Source: JAJPJX01 sp964568355 (GTDB taxonomy: Bacteria; Acidobacteriota; Terriglobia; Bryobacterales; Bryobacteraceae). Taken from it: 16,291 nt of DNA. The stretch spans positions 1-16,291 of the forward strand of contig CAZMRK010000281.1 of NCBI GenBank assembly GCA_964568355.1, in the 5' to 3' direction. Position numbers and translations under genes: made by a program. Positions 6,345 to 12,712 of the stretch are shown here, in pieces. Position 1 is the stretch's first letter, and every line of letters begins with the position of its first letter. The notes below the pieces were generated by a model that worked only from the letters and a program-made list of their open reading frames with translations, ran no database searches and was not told the origin of the DNA.

Positions 6345-7297
6345 CGCAGCCCCAGCGCTTCGAGCGTGACCCTGGCGAGCGCTTTCTTCTCGGGAAGGCC
6401 GCGCATGACGGTGTCGGTTACGACCGGGCGCATTTCGAGCGCTTCCACTTTAGAGGCAAAACGGGCATCGGCCTGATCCAGGATGAATACATTCACGAAG
6501 TCGCGATAGAGTTCGGCTACTCCGGCGGCGGAGACCGGCTTGCCGAGGCTGCGCATCATGCGCGCCGCGGGTCCCTTCATGGCTTTGCCGCCGACGATCG
6601 GGGAGATGGCGGCGATGGGAGCGCTGGTCCGCCGCAGGGCATCGCGGATGCCGGGGACGGCGAGGATCGGACCGATGCTGATGAACGGATTGGACGGGCA
6701 CAGCACGATGGCCGCGGCGTGTTGGATGGCTTCGAGGATGCCGGGCGCCGGGCGGGCTTGCCGCGCCCCGGCGAAGCCCAGGCCGCGCACGGTATCGCGC
6801 GAGCGGCGGCGTACGAAATAGGTTTGGAAATCCAGCTCTCCGGCAGCGGTCGCCACCATGGTGCGCAGGCGCTGATCGGTGGCGGGCACCACGGCGGCGC
6901 GCACGCCCAGGGCTGCTGTGATGCGGGCGGTCACCTCGCTGAGCGGAACGCCGGCGCGCAGCAGATTGGTGCGGTACAGATTCGTGGCCAGGTCGCGGTC
7001 GCCGAGTTGAAACCAGGTATCGGCTCCGAGCTTCCCGAGGGCTTCCAGGCAGCGGAACGTATCGCCCTGGATGCCCCAGCCGTTCTCGCGATGGGCGAGT
7101 CCGGCGAGCGTATAGACCACCGTATCGAGATCGGGCGAGATGTGCAGGTCGTGTATTTCGGCATCGTCGCCCACATTGCCGATGATGAAGAGGCGCTCGG
7201 GCGGGAGAATGCGCGCGAGACCGTCCAGAAATCGCGCCGCGCCCACTCCGCCCGCCAGGGCAACCACTCGCTTATTCCAAACCCGTGATCCGGACAC
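6341..7297 (-). CDS. cofD: 2-phospho-L-lactate transferase (F420 biosynthesis)
   Basis: Transfers the phospho-acid moiety from the GDP-activated donor made by CofC onto FO, giving F420-0 or its dehydro form. It has 318 aa when read from GTG 7297. Family hallmarks are LAGGVGAARFLDGLAR at the N-terminus, IGNVGDDAEIHDLHISPDLDT, GWGIQGDTFRCLEALG, QLGDRDLATNLYRT, LCPSNPFISIGPILAVPG and SPIVGGKAMKGPA. Two starts are possible. GTG 7297 has AAGGTG 10 bases upstream and overlaps npdG by 26 bases; GTG 7267 has GGAA 7 bases upstream and gives MVALAGGVGAARF, closer to known CofD N-termini. The 3' end overlaps cofC as ATGA. The context makes the assignment very firm. Confidence 0.95.
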   Translation of the reverse strand: MSGSRVWNKRVVALAGGVGAARFLDGLARILPPERLFIIGNVGDDAEIHDLHISPDLDTVVYTLAGLAHRENGWGIQGDTFRCLEALGKLGADTWFQLGDRDLATNLYRTNLLRAGVPLSEVTARITAALGVRAAVVPATDQRLRTMVATAAGELDFQTYFVRRRSRDTVRGLGFAGARQARPAPGILEAIQHAAAIVLCPSNPFISIGPILAVPGIRDALRRTSAPIAAISPIVGGKAMKGPAARMMRSLGKPVSAAGVAELYRDFVNVFILDQADARFASKVEALEMRPVVTDTVMRGLPEKKALARVTLEALGLR

Positions 7298-7928
7298 CGC
7301 TATGTTTCACCTTGTGACGTAGATTGAGCGAGATCAGCAGAACGGCGAGATTTTCGGCCAGGCGGGCATTTTCGAGCGGCCCGGCGTCGATGGCTCGGGC
7401 GCCCGGCAGCAGGGCGATCAACTGGCGGACCAGATTCTTGGCCCCGGCATCATCTCCACACAACAGGATGTCGGTGTCGACGGGAAGCTCGGGATGCGAG
7501 AGCAGTTCCGCGCTGAGCGAATGGAATGCAGCGACCACGTGTACGCCCTCGGGAACGTGGCGGGCCGCCTGCTCGCCGGCGGATCCGGCCCAGAGGGTGA
7601 GAGGATGCGAAAGCCTGCCGCCGATGGCAATTTCGAGCGGCACGGTTGCATCCACCAGGACCATTCCCGGATGCAGGTTGGCGCGGACGGCTTTGAGTGT
7701 GGCGATCTGGGCCGTAAGCGGCACGGTGAGAACGGCCGCGCCGGCACCGTCGAGGGCATCGGCGTTGAGAAATCCTTGCGCGCCGCGGCCGATGCGGGCC
7801 GCGGCAGACTGCGCCTTGGCCAGATCGCGCGAGCCGATGCGCACGGACAGTCCCGCTTGCGCAAATCGCAGCGCCAGTCCGGAGCCTTCCGCTCCTGTGC
7901 CTCCTAATATCGCTATGCTTTGGATCAC
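7272..7928 (-). CDS. npdG: NADPH-dependent F420 reductase (F420H2:NADP oxidoreductase)
   Basis: Moves hydride between NADPH and F420, here most likely making F420H2 for reductases such as the FDOR protein at 11666. It has 218 aa, close to the family length. The N-terminal Rossmann motif is LGGTGAEGSGLALRFAQAG (glycines 9, 10, 12, 15), followed by IGSRDLAKA, where Ser and Arg after the second strand favour NADP. VTVPLTAQ, LVDATVPLEI and VVAAFHSLSAELL are family segments. The start is GTG 7928; no Shine-Dalgarno sequence precedes it, but TAGAAT lies 9 bases upstream. It heads the F420 operon and its TAA lies inside the 5' end of cofD. Upstream is a palindromic element and then vapC. Confidence 0.94.
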   Translation of the reverse strand: MIQSIAILGGTGAEGSGLALRFAQAGLSVRIGSRDLAKAQSAAARIGRGAQGFLNADALDGAGAAVLTVPLTAQIATLKAVRANLHPGMVLVDATVPLEIAIGGRLSHPLTLWAGSAGEQAARHVPEGVHVVAAFHSLSAELLSHPELPVDTDILLCGDDAGAKNLVRQLIALLPGARAIDAGPLENARLAENLAVLLISLNLRHKVKHSGVRITGLE

Positions 7929-7937
7929 GCGTTCGTC

Positions 7938-7943
7938 ATTCTA
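7938..7943 (-). promoter_or_regulatory. -10-like TAGAAT box 9 bases before npdG
   Basis: TAGAAT lies just before the GTG start of the first F420 operon gene, with no Shine-Dalgarno sequence between. As a -10 element it would give a leaderless or nearly leaderless operon mRNA. The usual -35 position reads GAGCTT-like sequence inside the neighbouring palindromic element, a poor match. Confidence 0.3.
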
Positions 7944-7951
7944 GCATTCGG

Positions 7952-7991
7952 GTGGGGCTGAAGCTCCGCGCAGACTGAAAGTCTGCCCCAC
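7952..7991. repeat. REP-like palindromic element (nested hairpins) between vapC and npdG
   Basis: A 40-base GC-rich unit made of nested inverted repeats. Outer arms GTGGGGC (7952-7958) and GCCCCAC (7985-7991) are perfect complements. An inner perfect hairpin has arms GCAGACT (7970-7976) and AGTCTGC (7980-7986) around a GAA loop. A third stem, GGGGC-TGAA-GCTCC, lies at 7954-7967 with one G-T wobble. No T-run follows on either strand, so it does not look like a standard intrinsic terminator. It has the form of the short dispersed palindromes found between genes in many GC-rich genomes. Only one copy is in this window, so dispersal is inferred. Confidence 0.6.
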
Positions 7992-7998
7992 TTTCTGC

Positions 7999-8391
7999 TC
8001 AATCCGGTACTCGCAAACCGAGATGCTTTGCGAATGGATCAAAATCTCTGTCGTCGTGCAGTAAATCGTAGCCACTTTCGATACATCGGGTGGCAATCAC
8101 GGTATCGATGGTCTTGCGAACGGTTATGCCGAGCTTGCGCAGCGTCCGGAAGTTCTTCGCTGCCTGTACTGCGATTTCCTGTCCCCCCAACTCTATGACG
8201 GTTAAGGAAGTGAGCATCTTTCTGGCCTGCTGAAAATCCCGTTCGTCAGCGAACCCTTGCAGGACTTCTGTGAGAATCAAGTCGCCGACAGCCAGGGGCT
8301 CGCGACCCAGCAGGCGATCGAGTTTTTCGGTCTTGTCCGTGACAGCGCCTCGGAAGTAATCGATCCACACGCTGGAATCGACCAGGATCAA
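7999..8391 (-). CDS. vapC: VapC-family PIN-domain ribonuclease toxin
   Basis: Toxin of a type II toxin-antitoxin pair: a Mg-dependent endoribonuclease that cuts tRNA or rRNA when free of antitoxin. The 130-aa protein has the whole PIN domain with all four acidic residues: Asp5 in ILVDSSVWIDYFRG, Glu42 in LTEVLQG, Asp96 in KTIDTVIATRCI and Asp114 in LLHDDRDFDP. Nothing suggests inactivation. Its ATG overlaps the antitoxin stop by four bases (ATGA, 8388-8391), the common arrangement that makes antitoxin first. The TGA stop at 7999 lies 8 bases from the palindromic element. The target RNA cannot be told from sequence. Confidence 0.95.
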   Translation of the reverse strand: MILVDSSVWIDYFRGAVTDKTEKLDRLLGREPLAVGDLILTEVLQGFADERDFQQARKMLTSLTVIELGGQEIAVQAAKNFRTLRKLGITVRKTIDTVIATRCIESGYDLLHDDRDFDPFAKHLGLRVPD

Positions 8392-8582
8392 CGGTCGGTC
8401 CTCATCGCAGCCAGGTCCCCCTGCCAGTCCAGTTTTCCGCGAAATTTACGGATTTCCTCTTGCCGCTTCAAGCGGAGTAACGTACGCAAGGCCTGGTCCA
8501 CGGCCTCGCGCTTGGTTTTCAAGCCGGTTGCGCGAAGTGTGTCCCGCATGAGCTTGTCGTCAATGACGATATTTGTCCGCAT
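8388..8582 (-). CDS. vapB: VapB-family antitoxin
   Basis: Antitoxin of 64 aa that should bind and neutralise VapC and repress its own promoter. I start it at the ATG at 8582: MRTNIVIDDKLMRDTLRATG is the ribbon-helix-helix N-terminus typical of the VapB2/DUF2191 type, followed by LKTKREAVDQALRTLLRLK. The C-terminal tail, with GKLDW, is the usual toxin-binding strand. AGGA stands 9 bases before the ATG. The 14-codon extension to 8624 is open but covers the promoter and operator, so it is rejected. It overlaps vapC by four bases and lies 45 bases downstream of the ADOP gene's stop. Confidence 0.93.
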   Translation of the reverse strand: MRTNIVIDDKLMRDTLRATGLKTKREAVDQALRTLLRLKRQEEIRKFRGKLDWQGDLAAMRTDR

Positions 8583-8585
8583 GGA

Positions 8586-8613
8586 TGTGTATCCTAATGA
8601 TTTATTATACACA
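8586..8613 (-). promoter_or_regulatory. vapBC promoter and candidate autoregulatory operator
   Basis: A perfect 7-base inverted repeat, TGTGTAT (8586-8592) and ATACACA (8607-8613), has arm centres 21 bases apart (two helical turns). The right arm overlaps TATAAT (8604-8609, minus strand), a consensus -10 box 21 bases before the vapB ATG. No good -35 is visible. The placement fits VapB-VapC binding that shuts off its own transcription; binding itself is inference from the family. Confidence 0.6.
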
Positions 8614-8627
8614 CGGCGGCACATTGT

Positions 8628-11240
8628 TTATTCATAGCGAAGGGCGACGACCGGATCGATGTGAGCGGCCCTGCGGGCGGGGAGATAGCTGGCTAACATC
8701 GAGATCAGGATCCAGGCGAGGGCGGCGGCGGCAAAGGCAAGCGGATCGAGCGGGCTGACCCCGAAGAGGAATCGCCGCAGCAGTTGCGTTGCCCCGGCGC
8801 TCAGAAGCAGGCCGAACAGAACACCCATTGCGGCCAACTGCAAGCCGCGGCCCAGTACCAGCCACTTTACGTCCGCCCTCTGCGCTCCCAGGGCCATACG
8901 GATACCGATTTCCCGCGTTCTCTGTGCCGTCATGTATGCCACTACGCCGTAGAGTCCGATCGCGGCGAGTCCAATGGCGAGCAGGCTGAAGGCGCCGAGC
9001 AAGGTTGCCTGCCATCTCGCGCGGAAGAGGGACAGCGCGAGCAGATCATCGAAGCTTCGAATCTCATAGATGCGAAGGCCGGCTCCACCCGTGCGGGCAA
9101 GCTGTAGCAGGGGATCGGCCAGAGCGTGCGGGTCGCCCGCGGTGTGCAGCATCAGCGCGAAAAACCCATTCCACCAGACCTGCCGCCAGTGGACGAAATA
9201 GAACGGCAACGGCCGCTCGTCCAGGGAACCGTACTTGCTATCCCGGACCATGCCAATCACTTCCGCGCGAACGCGCCGGTCCGGCTCGCAGCCGAGCCAG
9301 GCGGTCTTTCCAATGGGATCTTCATTGGGCCACCAACGCCGCGCCATGGTCTCATTGACGACGATGACCCGCGGGGATTCGGGACGGTCGCTGGAAAGAA
9401 AACCGCGCCCATGAAGCAGAGGCACGCGCATGAACTCGAAGTAATTGGGGGCTACGACGTTGATGTTGAGCTTGCGCGGCGGATCGGCCTGACGCGCGGC
9501 GGCGCAATCGCCATCCATAAAGCCGAAGACCGCGAATGACAGGGTGGCTTCGCGAACTCCGGGAAGATGGCGCGCCTGTTCCAACAGACGGTCGTAGAGG
9601 CTGGTTGCCTGGGCGGGCGTGAAATCGGTCTCCTGCGTAAAAAGCCGGATGTACATGCGGTTGTCCATCGCGAATCCGGGATCGGTGTTTGCGACTTCGT
9701 TCAGAGCCCGAATGAGCAAGGCGGAGGAGACCAGGAGCACCAGGGAGAGCGCCACCTGCACGATGACGAGCCAATCCCGCTGGCGCAATCGATGGACAGA
9801 AACACCTCCTTCTGAGCCACCCTTGAGGAGGGGCGTAACATCGCCGCGGGCGCTATCAAGGGCAGGAGCAAGGCTGAAGGCTAACGCACAAAACAGCGAG
9901 AGCGCCGCCGTGAAGATGGCTACTCGCCAGTTCACCTCGAGATGGACCGTGTAGAGGGCCAGATCCGGATGAGAAGAAGGCAGGAAAGCGGCGATCGCCC
10001 GGCTTGCCCAGGATCCCAGGAGAATGCCGAGGAACGCGCCTCCGATGGCGAGCACCAGACCTTCGGTAAGCCCTTGACGGACCAGTTGCGAACGTGTAGC
10101 TCCCAGCGCTTTGCGGACCGCCATCTCCCGCCGGCGCACCGCCGCGCGAGAGAGCAGAAGATTCGCCACGTTGACGCAGGCAATCAGCAGAATCACCACG
10201 ACAACGCAACCCAGAACGGTCGACACGGGCCGCAGGCCCCGCTGCACCTGTACCCAGCTATAGCCGGCAACGAAGCGCACGGCCATCGGGTTCTTGAAGC
10301 GCGGATTGCGAGGCTCGGCCTGGCGCAGATGCGAATCAAGGACCTGCAGTTCGGCTGCTGCCTGAGCCAGGGACTGAGCCTTGGCAAGGCGTCCGATGAG
10401 GAAGACGCCCGGGCCATTGGAAGATGCCGCGCCAGCCAGTTGCGGCCGGTAGTGCGGATAGGTCGCTAATGGCACCCAGGCATCGATGGCCAGGGGAGTC
10501 GACGCACCGCGAAAGCTTGCCGGGGCGACGCCGATGACTCGATACCACTGAGCTTCGATCCGGAGCGCCTTGCCAAGCACCCGCGGGTCGCCGCGGAAGT
10601 GCCGCCGCCACACGCGGTCGCTGATGACAACTACGGGATCGCTACTGGGGAGATTCCCGGCGGGGGAGAAGGCGCGACCGAGTACGGGACGGACGCCAAG
10701 GACGTCAAAGTAGTTGGCCGAGACGACTTCCGCATAGATCTGATCGTTCACCAGGTTTACATCGAGATAGGTGCCTTTTGGAATGAGCGCCGCGAGGCCG
10801 GAGAGGGAATGAAGGCGGAGGGCGAGGTCGCGGTATTCGCGCCAGGAGCAGCCGGGGCCGCCGGCGCGATCGATGGATACCACGCGATCCGGCTCGGGAA
10901 CGTCGAGCCGGCGAAAGTACATCTCATCCAACCAACTAAACACCGTGGTGTTCACGCCGATTCCGAGCGCCAGGCAGAGCATGGCCGCAGCCGCGTATCC
11001 AGGATTGTGACGGATGATCCGGAAGGCATAGTGCAGATCGCGGGTGAGATCCGGGATCAGCCTGTGGTGGGGCGACAAGCGAATCAACAGGCAGCTTGCG
11101 ACCTGCCGCCAGTACCAGAGGCTCCCGCCGCCCCGGTCCTCGAACAACTCGCGCAAGTCTCCGAGGATGATCTCGGCGTCGCGGCCGCCCACGATTTTCC
11201 TCAAGAGGAATTCGGCAAGGCGAGGCGGTTGATCAGGCAT
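8628..11240 (-). CDS. ADOP-type duplicated orphan permease (MacB/FtsX family)
   Basis: Large membrane protein of 870 aa of the acidobacterial duplicated orphan permease group: two MacB-like periplasmic cores and two FtsX permease regions with no ATPase in the same transcription unit. Residues 1-60 form the permease prefix domain (PRLAEFLLRKIVG, ELFEDRGGG). The first membrane segment is about 80-104 and the first periplasmic core about 110-330. The first FtsX region near 338-420 includes AVRRREMAVRKALGATRSQLV. A second helix starts near 485, followed by a second core. The final FtsX region includes AQRTREIGIRMALGAQRADV and ends in PARRAAHIDPVVALRYE, the usual family ending. It overlaps padR by 8 bases and has a full Shine-Dalgarno sequence. 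Export of a small molecule or lipoprotein handling is inferred; its substrate is unknown. Confidence 0.94.
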   Translation of the reverse strand: MPDQPPRLAEFLLRKIVGGRDAEIILGDLRELFEDRGGGSLWYWRQVASCLLIRLSPHHRLIPDLTRDLHYAFRIIRHNPGYAAAAMLCLALGIGVNTTVFSWLDEMYFRRLDVPEPDRVVSIDRAGGPGCSWREYRDLALRLHSLSGLAALIPKGTYLDVNLVNDQIYAEVVSANYFDVLGVRPVLGRAFSPAGNLPSSDPVVVISDRVWRRHFRGDPRVLGKALRIEAQWYRVIGVAPASFRGASTPLAIDAWVPLATYPHYRPQLAGAASSNGPGVFLIGRLAKAQSLAQAAAELQVLDSHLRQAEPRNPRFKNPMAVRFVAGYSWVQVQRGLRPVSTVLGCVVVVILLIACVNVANLLLSRAAVRRREMAVRKALGATRSQLVRQGLTEGLVLAIGGAFLGILLGSWASRAIAAFLPSSHPDLALYTVHLEVNWRVAIFTAALSLFCALAFSLAPALDSARGDVTPLLKGGSEGGVSVHRLRQRDWLVIVQVALSLVLLVSSALLIRALNEVANTDPGFAMDNRMYIRLFTQETDFTPAQATSLYDRLLEQARHLPGVREATLSFAVFGFMDGDCAAARQADPPRKLNINVVAPNYFEFMRVPLLHGRGFLSSDRPESPRVIVVNETMARRWWPNEDPIGKTAWLGCEPDRRVRAEVIGMVRDSKYGSLDERPLPFYFVHWRQVWWNGFFALMLHTAGDPHALADPLLQLARTGGAGLRIYEIRSFDDLLALSLFRARWQATLLGAFSLLAIGLAAIGLYGVVAYMTAQRTREIGIRMALGAQRADVKWLVLGRGLQLAAMGVLFGLLLSAGATQLLRRFLFGVSPLDPLAFAAAALAWILISMLASYLPARRAAHIDPVVALRYE

Positions 11241-11568
11241 TCGGTTCTCCTCCTTTCAGCCGGATTCCGAACCACATCCGGTCGAGCATGGCTTTATAGT
11301 TCAGCAGTGCCTGCTCGCCGGCAGGCAAAAGCCGGAAATACCGTTTCGAGCGGCCGCCGCGGCGTGGAGTGGGGTCGGCGAACCAGGAATACAGATAGCC
11401 CTTTACTTCCAGCCGGTCGAGCGTGGTGTAGAGAGCGCCGATGGTGACGTTCCGTCCGGCTCGCCGTTCGATCTCCTGGCGAATTGTCACGCCGTAGGCT
11501 TTCTCGCCAAGGCGGAAAACCGATAGCAGGACAAGTTGCTCGAATTCGCCGAGATGGTCGGTGGCCAT
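11233..11568 (-). CDS. PadR-family transcriptional regulator
   Basis: Winged-helix repressor of 111 aa, the normal length for PadR proteins next to ADOP permeases. I use ATG 11568 because MATDHLGEFEQLVLLSVFRL is the standard N-terminus; the open extension to 11739 has no family similarity and runs through the divergent promoter region. The DNA-binding part has AYGVTIRQEIERRAGRNVTI and GALYTTLDRLEVKGYL; the wing is TPRRGGRSKRYFRL. It shares a transcript with the ADOP gene (8-base overlap), so it probably represses its own operon until a ligand or stress is sensed. Confidence 0.94.
   Translation of the reverse strand: MATDHLGEFEQLVLLSVFRLGEKAYGVTIRQEIERRAGRNVTIGALYTTLDRLEVKGYLYSWFADPTPRRGGRSKRYFRLLPAGEQALLNYKAMLDRMWFGIRLKGGEPNA
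11248..11256 (-). promoter_or_regulatory. Strong Shine-Dalgarno sequence for the ADOP gene inside padR
   Basis: AAAGGAGGA lies in the last codons of padR, 7 bases before the ADOP ATG at 11240. It is the best Shine-Dalgarno match in the window and supports the chosen start and efficient reinitiation after padR. Confidence 0.75.
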
Positions 11569-11583
11569 CGATATATGTTCTAC

Positions 11584-11612
11584 AGGATAGAGCAAATTGA
11601 GGGAACCGGCAA
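11584..11612 (-). promoter_or_regulatory. Candidate sigma70-type promoter of padR-ADOP
   Basis: TTGCCG (11607-11612) and TATCCT (11584-11589) are separated by exactly 17 bases, ending 15 bases before the padR ATG. The leader would be about 8 bases, with no Shine-Dalgarno sequence. ACAGG/CCTGT half-sites (11582-11586 and 11613-11617) flank the promoter and could be part of an operator. Confidence 0.5.
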
Positions 11613-11617
11613 CCTGT

Positions 11618-11646
11618 TTTACTATCAGGATGTGGTGCCGTAGAAA
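11618..11646 (+). promoter_or_regulatory. Candidate promoter of the FDOR oxidoreductase gene
   Basis: TTTACT (11618-11623) and TAGAAA (11641-11646) are 17 bases apart, each matching four of six consensus positions. The -35 box lies only 5 bases from the divergent padR -35, so the two promoters are back to back and may share regulation. Confidence 0.35.
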
Positions 11647-11665
11647 ATTGTGACAGAGGTTTGAC

Positions 11666-12064
11666 ATGGCAAAGACGATTCCGGAAGAATATCGCGACCT
11701 ATTCCAGAAGAAAGCCTTCGCGAACCTTGCTACCCTCATGCCGGACGGCCGGCCGCAGGTAACGCCGGTCTGGTGCGATTTCGACGGGCACTATGTGATC
11801 GTCAACAGCGCCCGAGGCCGGCGCAAGGATCAGAATATACGCCGCGATCCGCGCGTCTCTTTGGCGATCGTGGATCCGGAGAATCCCTACCGCTATCTGG
11901 AGGTGCGGGGCCGGGTCTCGGAGATTACCGAAGAGGGTGCCGACCAGCACATCGATAAGATGGCCAAGAAATACATGGGCGTAGAGAAATATCCTTATCG
12001 CGGGTCGGGCGAGGTGCGGGTGCTCTATAAGATCGAGCCCGAGCACGTGTCGTCGATGGGCTGA
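11666..12064 (+). CDS. PPOX-class (FDOR-B, probably F420-dependent) oxidoreductase
   Basis: Small split beta-barrel flavin/deazaflavin oxidoreductase of 132 aa, like the Rv1155-type proteins. The order of segments is family-typical: ANLATLMPDGRPQVTPVWCD, DGHYVIVNSARGRRKDQNIRRD (cofactor-phosphate contacts), PRVSLAIVDPENPYRYLEVRG and a C-terminal VRVLYKIEPEHV. The KxxNIxRDPRVSL pattern and the YRYLEVRGRV strand favour F420 over FMN. The npdG-cofDCE operon in the same window supports this but is not proof. GAGG lies 6 bases before the ATG at 11666. It diverges from padR and is followed after 19 bases by a membrane-protein gene. Its substrate is unknown. Confidence 0.9.
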   Translation: MAKTIPEEYRDLFQKKAFANLATLMPDGRPQVTPVWCDFDGHYVIVNSARGRRKDQNIRRDPRVSLAIVDPENPYRYLEVRGRVSEITEEGADQHIDKMAKKYMGVEKYPYRGSGEVRVLYKIEPEHVSSMG

Positions 12065-12083
12065 GGGGGACGGAACTGGCGCA

Positions 12084-12677
12084 ATGGCGGACTGGCGTGG
12101 ATTTCTGAAGCGGGTGGCCTATGCGGGGCTGGGCCCGCAGGGTGCTGCCAAACTGCCCCTGCGGGAGCGTTTGCGCCGGCGCCTGGAACAATTCGGTGAC
12201 CGGCTGGCGGGAGTTCCTCCTCGGGAAGAAGGTTTTACCGGCGGGCGTACCTGGAAACAGAATGTGCGTGTAGCGGTGCTGGTTGCGCTGCCGGTGCTGG
12301 TGATCGGCGGCCTGCTGTTTTGGAGAAGCCGCGCGACCCGGCCGGCGGATGCGCAGGAAGCGCCGGTGGTGCCGTCCAGTCTGGCCATCGATCTCCCCCG
12401 CGAGGGACTGCGGCCTTCCGAGGTGGAGGTGGCGGAGATTGTGCTGATGAAGGATGCCCAGCCGCCGGTAGCGCGCGGGACGGTCCGGAATCACTCCGGT
12501 GAGAAGCCCGCTTCGGTCGAGATCAGCTTCAACGTCACCAATAAAGACGGGATGCTGCTGGGGGCGGTCACGACGGCGGTGCGGGATATTCCTCCGCATG
12601 GCAGCCAGACGTTCGAGGTCGAGATTCCGCAGAAAGATGCGGCGATTGTGATTGTGCGGGACACGCGGCGGTTGTAG
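12084..12677 (+). CDS. Single-pass membrane protein with FxLYD-like extracytoplasmic domain
   Basis: Protein of 197 aa with no recognised enzymatic role. Residues 1-58 are basic and cytoplasmic (KLPLRERLRRRLEQFG). One membrane helix lies at about 61-80 (VRVAVLVALPVLVIGGLLFW), followed by SRATR. The remaining ~115 residues would be outside the cytoplasm and end in an FxLYD-like beta-sandwich: ARGTVRNHS, SVEISFNVTNKDGMLLG, DIPPHGSQTFEVEIP. Such domains often occur in envelope proteins of unknown binding role. GGAA lies 8 bases before the ATG. It probably shares a transcript with the FDOR gene, 19 bases upstream, and the hydroxyacid dehydrogenase follows 35 bases later. The topology is firm; the function is open. 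Confidence 0.82.
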   Translation: MADWRGFLKRVAYAGLGPQGAAKLPLRERLRRRLEQFGDRLAGVPPREEGFTGGRTWKQNVRVAVLVALPVLVIGGLLFWRSRATRPADAQEAPVVPSSLAIDLPREGLRPSEVEVAEIVLMKDAQPPVARGTVRNHSGEKPASVEISFNVTNKDGMLLGAVTTAVRDIPPHGSQTFEVEIPQKDAAIVIVRDTRRL

Positions 12678-12700
12678 GATAAGGCGCGGGTTCGCCGTTT

Positions 12701-12706
12701 TACACT
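12701..12706 (+). promoter_or_regulatory. -10-like TACACT box 6 bases before the hydroxyacid dehydrogenase gene
   Basis: TACACT ends 6 bases before the ATG at 12713 and no Shine-Dalgarno sequence is present, which fits a leaderless start. There is no good -35 at standard spacing, and the gene is only 35 bases downstream of the previous one. Confidence 0.3.
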
Positions 12707-12712
12707 GGCTAG

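Noticed and set aside
11569..11739. N-terminal extension of PadR to 11739
   Set aside because: The added residues do not resemble PadR proteins and would cover the divergent promoters and the start of the FDOR gene.
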